From Candidatus Formimonas warabiya (GTDB taxonomy: Bacteria > Bacillota > Dehalobacteriia > Dehalobacteriales > Dehalobacteriaceae), in the NCBI RefSeq assembly GCF_002777255.1, contig NZ_CP017634.1, positions 1,438,903 through 1,502,902 on the forward strand: a stretch of 64,000 bases of DNA, given 5' to 3'. Of this stretch, positions 44,068 to 51,501 are shown in pieces. The notes beneath the pieces are model-generated. The model saw nothing but the letters and a program-made list of their open reading frames with translations, was not told the origin of the DNA and ran no database searches. Numbering within the stretch: position 1 is the stretch's first letter; every line of letters begins with the position of its first letter. Position numbers and translations under genes: made by a program.

Positions 44068-44358
44068 TTATGTGGGGTTTGTAAAAATTCTTGAAGCAAT
44101 TTGATTGTATAACACAATTGGTCCCGTAGTGTCGTTACCAAACCATTTTACAAATACTTTGTAAATCATTTCAGCCAATTCTTGTTGCGTTTTGGCATTT
44201 GGAATTACTATTAGAATATCTCTAACCTCTGGGTCATACTCATCAACCGGGGCGCCCCCGTTAATTAGGCCAATTGGATCGACGGAATTAACCGCTTCTC
44301 TTATCCTTAAAAATTCCCGTAAATACCCGGCTTTTAAATTATTATTAATCTCTATCAT
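44068..44358 (-). CDS. DUF1871-like protein
   Basis: 96 residues. DPIGLINGGAPVDEYDPEVR followed by DI and a C-terminal helix with VFVKWFGND matches the pattern of the DUF1871/YugE family, small all-helical proteins seen near immunity or contact-dependent systems. Function unknown. GGGAG precedes the ATG. It ends in a hairpin (GATCCTTTGCC...) just before repeat copy E. Confidence 0.65.
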   Translation of the reverse strand: MIEINNNLKAGYLREFLRIREAVNSVDPIGLINGGAPVDEYDPEVRDILIVIPNAKTQQELAEMIYKVFVKWFGNDTTGPIVLYNQIASRIFTNPT

Positions 44359-44585
44359 CTTTAATTAATCTCCCTAATCTAAGAAGCCTTATACCTGGCC
44401 TTTCTATTATGATTTTCCTATTCTTTCAGCCGACTTATGGTACATTGTTTATAACTTCCTTTAGGAGTCTTTCAATCAAGATCGAAAAACTCTTCAAACT
44501 TTTGTTGCACTCCCAATCCCCCTGGTTCATTATAGGTTTCATATCTTAGGGTCAATATAAGCCCCGTTAGCTTTTATTTTAGAAT

Positions 44586-44717
44586 TTACTTTCTTTTATT
44601 AAGATAAAAATAATACAATAGGGCTATTATTGTTATTCCTCCCCAAAAAAACCAAGCTACTTTACTTTCCGCAAGTCGCTCCGATACTCCTGGAATATAA
44701 CCAAACATAATAAACAT
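44586..44717 (-). CDS. 43-residue membrane peptide downstream of BglII-like copy 2
   Basis: ATG one base after the stop of the endonuclease gene. The product begins MFIMFGYIPGVSERLAESK and continues VAWFFWGGITIIALLYYFY before a basic end. One membrane helix. The tight coupling suggests cotranslation with the nuclease, but no family is recognised. Confidence 0.45.
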   Translation of the reverse strand: MFIMFGYIPGVSERLAESKVAWFFWGGITIIALLYYFYLNKRK

Positions 44718-44718
44718 C

Positions 44719-45297
44719 CTACTCTTCTATTCCAATCAACCAAATTGGACAATTTAACCCAATCGCCATCAACGCTTTTTGTGCAATATCAAAATATGCC
44801 ATTCCGGATATTGCATTTTTACGGTGTGCAAAATATTTACCGGGGTTACTCATTACGATCTCAATGCCTAAAGCTAATCTACGTTCATAGCAAGCGATTT
44901 TAAAACCACAAAAGTCTTTGAACATAGATTCAATTGTGCCAAACTGGGCCTCTATTTGAACCAGTTTGTCACCATATTCTTTTGCATAATCAGCATGCCA
45001 ACCAGCACCAAGGGTAGTTGATGTTTCACATAACACCCTCTTATTTCGCCCAGACAATTCTCCTTTGGTCAACGAAATACCTAATTCATCAGGAGAATTA
45101 TCTGTTAAACCATGAGGAGTAGCATCATAATACCAATCCATTGCCCCTAGTAGCCAAAATAGATCACAGTTAATTTCAGACTGTGTAGGCCTTTTAGGTA
45201 ATTTTAAAATAGTATCTATCACCTCATTAGAGAGATCAGGAGAAATGGAATTTATGTATCCTGGTGAACAATTATAAAAGAGTTGTTTGTATTTCAT
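44719..45297 (-). CDS. BglII/BstYI-like restriction endonuclease, copy 2 (orphan)
   Basis: 192 residues, paralogue of the protein at 34297: identical starts (MKYKQLFYNCSP), identical ends (IGLNCPIWLIGIEE) and the same GADWH-to-IEIQF block, here GAGWHADYAKEYGDKLVQIE then AQFGTIESMF. The first Asp of copy 1 (GADWH) is Gly-Trp here, but Asp follows three residues later (HADY) and the Glu-x-Gln-Phe is kept, so activity may differ. No methyltransferase nearby. Preceded by repeat copy F and GAGGAGTGA. Confidence 0.68.
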   Translation of the reverse strand: MKYKQLFYNCSPGYINSISPDLSNEVIDTILKLPKRPTQSEINCDLFWLLGAMDWYYDATPHGLTDNSPDELGISLTKGELSGRNKRVLCETSTTLGAGWHADYAKEYGDKLVQIEAQFGTIESMFKDFCGFKIACYERRLALGIEIVMSNPGKYFAHRKNAISGMAYFDIAQKALMAIGLNCPIWLIGIEE

Positions 45298-45337
45298 TGA
45301 CTGTCACTCCTCTAACTCTGGAATTATAAAATATATC

Positions 45338-45394
45338 ATTTTACATCCGTCTCTTTTTTCCTGCTGAATATGGTATTGTGGGAAAAATATGTCT
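45338..45394 (+). repeat. Seven-copy AT-rich repeat, copy F
   Basis: ATTTTACATCC, then TTTTTTCCTGCTGAATATGG and GGGAAAAATATGTCT. Lies 40-97 bases upstream of BglII-like copy 2. Confidence 0.6.
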
Positions 45395-45545
45395 ATTCTG
45401 TGTTGATTATATATACCTTAAAGATTTACACTAATATTAAAGCGACATAAAAATTCTGACCTACTTCATAAAAAAAGTAGGTCTTTTCTATTAGAAATAA
45501 TTCGACAAAAATAGACATTTTATGACTTGAGAATTGAGGTGTATC

Positions 45546-46043
45546 ATGGATAATCTGTTCGCGATTAAGCAGGAAGCAAACGGGTTAAGGAAAGCAAAAG
45601 AATATGAAAAAGCTTTACCGCTTTATAAAGAGTTCTGGGATACAACCGCTGATAAATTTGATGGAACTGGACTATTAAATTGCCTTAGAAAAACTAACAA
45701 TCTCGAAGAAGCATCCATTTTAGTGGAGGAATTATTTCAAAGATTTCCTGATTTCTCTTGGTGTCAAAAGGAAGTAGCATGGACGTTAATTGCCACAAAA
45801 TTAACTCTCCCAGTTAAGGCTGAAAAACGAGATGATTTTTTAAATACCGCGCAGAGAATTCTTGATTTAAACTCCGATAATATCACAAAAGAAAGAGTAG
45901 TCTTTACAGTAGTCAAATTCTGTAATGAGTCAAAAGATTGGATTCCCTCCAGAAAATGGCTTTTATTGATTGATCCTGATTCACTTTCATCAGACCCAAT
46001 ATTGATTAATGGTAAAAAAGGATGGTCAAAGCATTATTATTAA
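45546..46043 (+). CDS. TPR-like protein, truncated at its 3' end
   Basis: 165 residues of helical repeats: KEYEKALPLYKEFWDTT, FDGTGLLNCLRKTNNLEEAS, ELFQRFPDFSWCQKEVAWTL. Relatives I recognise continue for several hundred residues with more TPR units. Here the frame ends GKKGWSKHYY, where a 26-base sequence (46043-46068) identical to part of the ImmA/IrrE gene begins. So the gene was probably cut by recombination. GAGGTGTATC precedes the ATG. Confidence 0.65.
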   Translation: MDNLFAIKQEANGLRKAKEYEKALPLYKEFWDTTADKFDGTGLLNCLRKTNNLEEASILVEELFQRFPDFSWCQKEVAWTLIATKLTLPVKAEKRDDFLNTAQRILDLNSDNITKERVVFTVVKFCNESKDWIPSRKWLLLIDPDSLSSDPILINGKKGWSKHYY

Positions 46044-46103
46044 ATACGGCACCAGGGATCCGGTCAAAATCACTATGACAGAACATGGGCAAAATCCACT
46101 CCT

Positions 46104-46475
46104 TTAACATATCTCAAGGATCCAACCTTCACGTTCGGCAATTTCCTTTTCTTCCAGTCTCAAAGGCGGGTGAAAATAATTCTCTAGGATTTCTCGTTGA
46201 ACCGACTCGCTTAGCCATCTACAAACAGCATAGCATCCTGCCCATCCGGACTCAGTCTTCACATGGATACCTATTCCGATAAATGGATGGATAGACTTCA
46301 GCGATCACACTTTTTCCTGCAGGCACATCAAACCCATCAAACGGCCAAAAATGAACTTTATTTCCTAATTCAAGCCTTATAAATCTTAGCCATGGAATCC
46401 CAGCATGGGAGGACTTAGCCACTTGTCCCTGGACATCAAATTGGAATACGCTTTTTGCGGAAGGGGTCCATTTTT
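46104..46475 (-). pseudogene. DUF429-type gene remnant with frameshifts
   Basis: Three frames in series give VFQFDVQGQVAKSSHAGIPW, then WPFDGFDVPAGKSVIAEVYP, then (after single-base losses near 46270 and 46250) CRWLSESVQREILENYFHPP and EREGWILEIC with a stop at 46104. This pattern matches uncharacterised RNase-H-fold (DUF429-like) proteins. The 5' end is missing and stops occur in all frames, so it is dead. Confidence 0.65.
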
Positions 46476-46527
46476 AACGATTTTAGCCTCTTCTGCTTTT
46501 CTTTTCAATTACCGAGCATACGCTTGT

Positions 46528-46584
46528 CTTTTTACATCTATCCCCATTTTCTTGCCTATCTGGAATAATATGAAAAATTTGTCT
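46528..46584 (+). repeat. Seven-copy AT-rich repeat, copy G
   Basis: CTTTTTACATC, then TTTTCTTGCCTATCTGG and AATAATATGAAAAATTTGTC. One base shorter in the middle than the other copies. Confidence 0.6.
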
Positions 46585-46718
46585 AATTAATGTTGAATTA
46601 TTTTATTTTAAGTCTTACACTATTATTGTCGGTCTGAATTTGTAGGATTGAGGCAAGAACCCGTATCATTCATCTGTAGTAAGTATTGAATCAAATATAT
46701 TACAAAAGAAGGGATAAA

Positions 46719-47825
46719 ATGCTCTGGATATTAATATTAATTGGCATCATCGGTTACTTATTTTTTCGGTTTAAATCAAAACCTAATTCCCTAAAGGTTG
46801 AGCCGGAAACGGAGGTTATCCAAAATCAAAAATTACTTAGCCAGCCTTGTATAAAACAGCCTGTATCTATCAATCCCAAAATTAATATCTTTACAAAAAA
46901 GGGCCGCTCTTTATGTAATGATTTTGTTGTACTGGATTTTGAGACGACCGGATTAAGCGCAACCGATGACAAAATAATAGAAATTGCAGCGGTCAGATAC
47001 ATAAACTATGAAGAAATCGACTCTTTTACCACACTGGTCAACCCCGGCATTCCCATTCCTGCCGGCGCTACTGAAGTAAACCATATCACCGACGAGATGG
47101 TCCGGCATGCCCCAAGGATCGGCGATGTTTTACCCGATTTAATTAAATTCATTGGAGAATCTATTATCATCGCCCACAATGCATCTTTTGATATGGGTTT
47201 TTTTAAATGGAATGCTGCCCAATCAGGGGGTGAGATTAGTAATCCTGTCATCGATACATTAAGTGTTAGCAGAAAGATGTTCCCTGAACTACACAACCAT
47301 AAACTTGGTACAGTGGTTGAACACCTTGGTATTTCTATTAATAATGCCCACCGTGCCCTTAATGACGCTAAAGCTACCGGCCAAATTATGATACACTGCT
47401 TAAGAACACTGGAACGAGAACATCCTGTAATGAAGTTACAGCCAACAAAAGCCGTGCAGCCAGAGCGCATGCAGAAAATGCCTGAGGAAAAAACAGCCGC
47501 CTTTGAAATAATCAAAAGTATTTTGCTGAACCACGAAAAACAATGTTCAGATTTGTGTTGCCGGGAGACGAAGTCCTACCTAGTTATTGAAAATGAAGGA
47601 CTTAAATGGTTTTTAAGAATTAAGCTGGATGGGAAAAAGAAATTTGTGGCTACTGATTTAGATGCGGAGATGATTCAGGAATGGGTCACTGACTACCAAG
47701 TTGAAGGTAATACGTCGGTAGGCCGCTCACGGGTTCTTATTAATTCCCATGCCGATCTAGAACGACTCGAAAAGTTAGTAGTGGCATGTTATGAGCAACT
47801 TGAGAATCAAAGCAAACCGGCATAA
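46719..47825 (+). CDS. Membrane-anchored DEDDh exonuclease
   Basis: 368 residues: an N-terminal membrane helix (WILILIGIIGYLFFRF), a linker, a DnaQ/PolC-epsilon-type exonuclease domain at about 65-230 with Exo I VVLDFETTGLSATDDK, Exo II AHNASFDMGFF and Exo III NAHRALNDAKATG, and a C-terminal basic domain of unknown type (about 265-360). An exonuclease tethered to the membrane is unusual for repair; degrading entering DNA or acting in competence or defence are possibilities (inference). The ATG at 46719 has AAGGG upstream; the frame opens 11 codons earlier. Confidence 0.85.
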   Translation: MLWILILIGIIGYLFFRFKSKPNSLKVEPETEVIQNQKLLSQPCIKQPVSINPKINIFTKKGRSLCNDFVVLDFETTGLSATDDKIIEIAAVRYINYEEIDSFTTLVNPGIPIPAGATEVNHITDEMVRHAPRIGDVLPDLIKFIGESIIIAHNASFDMGFFKWNAAQSGGEISNPVIDTLSVSRKMFPELHNHKLGTVVEHLGISINNAHRALNDAKATGQIMIHCLRTLEREHPVMKLQPTKAVQPERMQKMPEEKTAAFEIIKSILLNHEKQCSDLCCRETKSYLVIENEGLKWFLRIKLDGKKKFVATDLDAEMIQEWVTDYQVEGNTSVGRSRVLINSHADLERLEKLVVACYEQLENQSKPA

Positions 47826-47958
47826 AATGATATGTTTGAGTTTGAGTTTTATTTTTTATACTCAATTAATATTAGAGATTGGAGTTTTTTGAAGGAAAAA
47901 CAATTATTTTGACGAAATAGCATTTGTTACCATTGATTAGAATAGGTGGAAAAAATTA

Positions 47959-49491
47959 ATGCTGGCTATCATCAATAGCTGTACCGTATACGGAATGTTC
48001 GGTCACCCGATTCAAGTGGAAGTAGACGTCAGTAATGGCCTTCCCAATTTTGATATAGTGGGCCTCCCCGACACTTCAGTCAAAGAAAGCAAGGAAAGAG
48101 TCCGGACTGCGATCAAAAACTCCGGTTTTAAATTTCCCATGAGCCGGATTACGGTCAACCTAGCCCCGGCTGATCTTAAAAAAGAAGGCCCCTTGTTTGA
48201 CCTGCCCATTGCTGTGGGCATATTATCTGCTACAGGTCAAATACCACGGCAAGGAAAACTGCGAAATACGGCCATCGTGGGCGAGCTTTCCTTGGATGGT
48301 AAGGTCCGTCCGGTGCCCGGGATTTTAGCAATAGCAGACATACTTTCTCAAACGAAAGGACTGGACTCCTTTATTGTTCCTGAAGAAAATGCCTGTGAAG
48401 CCGCGTTGATAAAAGGACTGGCGGTCTATCCGGTAACCCGGTTAAAAGATCTCGCCGCATTTTTAGGAGGAGAAGAAGATCTCCTCCCTTTTGCAGTTGA
48501 TGCGGAAGCACTGCTGAAGGAAGACCATTGTGAGCATTTATGCGATATGGCGGAAGTAAAGGGCCAGCAAGGAGTGAAAAGAGCCCTGGAGATTGCTGCT
48601 GCCGGGGGACATAATGTTCTTCTTGTCGGGTCTCCCGGATCCGGTAAGACGATGCTGGCCCGAAGGCTCCCCACCATTCTGCCCTCCCTGACCCTGGAAG
48701 AAAGCCTGGAAATTACAAGGATTTACAGCATTGCCGGCTTATTATCCAGAGATCAATCTCTGATTACCACCAGACCTTTCCGGGCACCCCATCATAGTGC
48801 CTCCGCGGCCAGTCTGATCGGCGGAGGACGGATTCCCCACCCGGGAGAAATAAGTCTGGCCTGTCATGGCGTCCTTTTCCTGGACGAAATGCTGGAGTAT
48901 CATAAAGGAATTTTGGAAGCCTTGCGCCAGCCCTTGGAAGATAAATTGGTCACCATTGCCCGGGTAGAGGCAGCTTATAGCTTCCCGGCCAAATTCCAAC
49001 TGGTGGGGGCTCTTAATCCTTGTCCGTGCGGTTTTTTCGGCGACCCGGTTAAGGAGTGCACCTGCACACCCCACCAAATACAAAAATACTTAGGAAGAAT
49101 CTCCGGCCCTCTTCTGGACCGGATTGACATTCGATTTGACGTGCCTCGGGTTGAGTACAAAGAATTGGCCTCGGAAATCAGATGCGAGACCTCTGCAGAA
49201 ATCCGTCAAAGAGTGGAAAATGCCCGGAAAATTCAGGGCGCACGTTTAGCGGGCACCGGCCTCACCTGTAACGCGCATATGGAAAGAAAACAAATCCAAA
49301 AATACTGCCAGCCGTCCCGGGAGGCAAAACAGTTGCTGCAAGAAGCCTTTCAACGGCTGAACCTAAGTGCCCGGTCCCACGACCGCATCCTCAAGGTGGC
49401 AAGGACCATTGCCGATCTGGACCAATCGGAAAACATTCAACTTCCCCATATTGCGGAAGCAATACAATACCGGGGCTCTCATCTGCTATGA
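47959..49491 (+). CDS. comM: YifB/ComM family Mg-chelatase-like AAA+ ATPase
   Basis: 510 residues: an N-terminal S5/Lon-like domain (SCTVYGMFGHPIQVEVDVSN), an AAA+ core with Walker A LVGSPGSGKTMLARRLP, Walker B GVLFLDEM, and a C-terminal helical domain with Cys-rich NPCPCGFFGDPVKECTCTP. ComM is a helicase promoting branch migration of imported DNA in natural transformation. Relatives keep comM beside dprA and yraN on one strand; here it is reversed, with about 30 kb to dprA and 7 kb to yraN. GTGGAAAAA-type weak ribosome site. Confidence 0.94.
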   Translation: MLAIINSCTVYGMFGHPIQVEVDVSNGLPNFDIVGLPDTSVKESKERVRTAIKNSGFKFPMSRITVNLAPADLKKEGPLFDLPIAVGILSATGQIPRQGKLRNTAIVGELSLDGKVRPVPGILAIADILSQTKGLDSFIVPEENACEAALIKGLAVYPVTRLKDLAAFLGGEEDLLPFAVDAEALLKEDHCEHLCDMAEVKGQQGVKRALEIAAAGGHNVLLVGSPGSGKTMLARRLPTILPSLTLEESLEITRIYSIAGLLSRDQSLITTRPFRAPHHSASAASLIGGGRIPHPGEISLACHGVLFLDEMLEYHKGILEALRQPLEDKLVTIARVEAAYSFPAKFQLVGALNPCPCGFFGDPVKECTCTPHQIQKYLGRISGPLLDRIDIRFDVPRVEYKELASEIRCETSAEIRQRVENARKIQGARLAGTGLTCNAHMERKQIQKYCQPSREAKQLLQEAFQRLNLSARSHDRILKVARTIADLDQSENIQLPHIAEAIQYRGSHLL

Positions 49492-49517
49492 CCGTTCTTT
49501 CTATTCGAAACAGCTGC

Positions 49518-50822
49518 TTATGATAAAGAAACAGCAGGGCAGGTTATCCTATACCCGGAGATATTAAGTCCTTTATAAACGCCCAAAGCCTCTTCTTGTG
49601 CCACCAAGCGGGCAGAATTGATTTCCGCAAATTTCTCCTCCAGCAACAAAACCACAAAGGGATCCAGATGCCGGCTCTCTGCCATGTGTTGCAGAATCTC
49701 TATCACGCGTTTGGGAGCCAGGGCCTGCCTGTAGGGACGGGTCTCGGTAAGTGCGGTAAACACATCCGCCACGGCTAAAATCCTTGATCCCAAGGTCAAT
49801 GCCTCAGCTTTTAGATGAAAGGGGTAGCCGCTGCCGTCCAGCCGTTCATGGTGAAAAGAAGCCCAAGCGTTGATTACCTCCATTCCGTTAATCTTCTCCA
49901 GGATCCGGTAAGAATAATAGGTATGGCTTTTCATAATATGGACTTGTTCAGTCGTCAAAGGCCCCGGTTTTTCTAAGATCTCCGAAGGTATGGCAAGTTT
50001 TCCCAGGTCATGTAAGAACCCAGCGATCCGCATCATTAGGCATTCCTTTTCCGAAAAGCCCGCGAATCGAGCGATCGCTTCCCCGCTGGCTGCCACACCG
50101 GCGGAGTGGGTAGCGGTAAACATACTTCTAAAGTCAATAATCCTATAAAACAATTTGGCAATGTCCAGAAGTTCCTCTAAATCCAATTCTATAATTTGGG
50201 CATCTAATTTGGGGGCTAAGACTGAATCGATAAAGGGAGAAAACAGATCCAGCCAAAACCATTCTTGCTTCGCTAAGGCATTAAAAACATCAACCAGGTC
50301 GGGGGAAAACATCTTGCCTGACTCCCCCGTTATTTTATCGATAATCCCCTTTACCTGTCCCAGGATCTCCCGATGCTTGTCCATCAATACCTCAACCCGG
50401 TCAGCCAAGTGCAGAATATGGCTTCCCAGAGGAATCCGCTCGGAAAGTGCCGACTCCCGTCTCTCATTCCAATAGACGTGGTGATATCTCACCAAAGGCG
50501 CCACGTGAGACAACAATCTAATATCCTTGAGGAATTGGTAGCCAATCTGACTATGTCTGTCGCACTCCTTCGTTTTAACGCCAAAATCAAACTCTAAAGC
50601 GCTGATTTTTTCTTCCAGCGACAGTACGCCGCAGTCGTGCAGCAGACCTGCCAAAAGTACCTTCATTCGTTCCTCTTTACTAAGCCCCATCTCTTCAGCA
50701 ATAAAATACGCGATATAGGCGACCCGCTTTTGGTGGTTAACCATGACCGGATTAATCAGGTCCATGGTATTGGATAAAGCGACAATTAGATCAAAAAAAG
50801 ATATGCGCGGTTCTTTAATCAT
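49518..50822 (-). CDS. Tandem HD protein with C-terminal HD-GYP domain
   Basis: 434 residues in two related halves. First half (about 15-200): an HD-like domain with GLLHDCGVLSLEEK and YHHVYWNERR but no GYP motif, so it may be a regulatory HD. Second half (about 230-410): complete HD-GYP with FLHDLGKLAIP, SFHHERLDGSGYPFHL and ADVFTALTETRPYRQA, expected to hydrolyse c-di-GMP. No membrane segment or GGDEF. It is convergent with comM and 16 bases downstream of the peptidase gene. Confidence 0.9.
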   Translation of the reverse strand: MIKEPRISFFDLIVALSNTMDLINPVMVNHQKRVAYIAYFIAEEMGLSKEERMKVLLAGLLHDCGVLSLEEKISALEFDFGVKTKECDRHSQIGYQFLKDIRLLSHVAPLVRYHHVYWNERRESALSERIPLGSHILHLADRVEVLMDKHREILGQVKGIIDKITGESGKMFSPDLVDVFNALAKQEWFWLDLFSPFIDSVLAPKLDAQIIELDLEELLDIAKLFYRIIDFRSMFTATHSAGVAASGEAIARFAGFSEKECLMMRIAGFLHDLGKLAIPSEILEKPGPLTTEQVHIMKSHTYYSYRILEKINGMEVINAWASFHHERLDGSGYPFHLKAEALTLGSRILAVADVFTALTETRPYRQALAPKRVIEILQHMAESRHLDPFVVLLLEEKFAEINSARLVAQEEALGVYKGLNISGYRITCPAVSLS

Positions 50823-50838
50823 AAATGTTTCCTCTATT

Positions 50839-51432
50839 CTATTCTATGGTAACCGTTTTGGACGTCTGGTCCCAGTTTACTTTCTTTTCCAGTGCCTCCG
50901 CTAATTTTCTCACAGGGGCAAAGGTCTCTCCATCAATGATCTTTCCCTCAATGACGATTTTACCTACTATTATTTTGGCAAGAGTCTCTTTATCTTGCGG
51001 CTCTTTTTCCTGATAAGAAGAAGTAAAAACTTCCGGTGACCGATACAGATCCACCAGTCTTTTTGCCTCAAACCCTTTCAGTTGAAAATGAGGTTTATCA
51101 GGAAAGTTCGTCCATCTCCCACCCCACTCCAATCCTAATGACTCGCCCAAAGGCCCGATCCGGTCATAGTGCTGGGTATCCCAGGTCACCTTGCCGCTTA
51201 AAAGGACAGCAATGTCAAAGGCTACCCCCCAGCAATGCAATGACATGGGATAAGAGACCCAGGTGACAATTTTACCCGGTTTTGTCCGCCCCTGGGCATA
51301 AAGATCATCCTGTTCTTTTTTAGTGCGCAAGGTTTGGGTGACAAGAAGGTCATATCCTTTAGATTTGGCTAGCCTAAGCAGCTGATGGCACTTTTCCTGC
51401 AACTCCGGGTGAAGAAGTTCAATCTGTTTCAA
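50839..51432 (-). CDS. M15/VanY-like D,L- or L,D-peptidase with stalk domain
   Basis: 197 residues. Peptidase M15_4/CwlK-like motifs: TQTLRTKKEQDDLYAQGRTK, SLHCWGVAFDIAV (zinc His and Asp) and GGRWTNFPDKPHFQL (His). The C-terminal 60 residues (ETFAPVRKLAEALEKKVNWD) look like a copper-amine-oxidase-N1 repeat, also seen in the protease at 38461. No signal peptide is visible, which suggests a leaderless start or action inside the spore mother cell or during lysis. TTG start with GGGGGGAG. Confidence 0.82.
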   Translation of the reverse strand: MKQIELLHPELQEKCHQLLRLAKSKGYDLLVTQTLRTKKEQDDLYAQGRTKPGKIVTWVSYPMSLHCWGVAFDIAVLLSGKVTWDTQHYDRIGPLGESLGLEWGGRWTNFPDKPHFQLKGFEAKRLVDLYRSPEVFTSSYQEKEPQDKETLAKIIVGKIVIEGKIIDGETFAPVRKLAEALEKKVNWDQTSKTVTIE

Positions 51433-51501
51433 AATACTCCCCCCTCTTTTTCTTTTTTTTCATTCACCCTCCTAAAAACCATTTTCTATTTTAACATTTT
51501 T

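Noticed and set aside
34927..46584. Reading the seven-copy repeat as a CRISPR array
   Set aside because: Copies are hundreds to thousands of bases apart with genes between them and no regular spacers; no cas genes are present.
47006..47515. Minus-strand 169-codon frame inside the exonuclease gene
   Set aside because: Shadow of the plus-strand gene, whose Exo motifs are complete.
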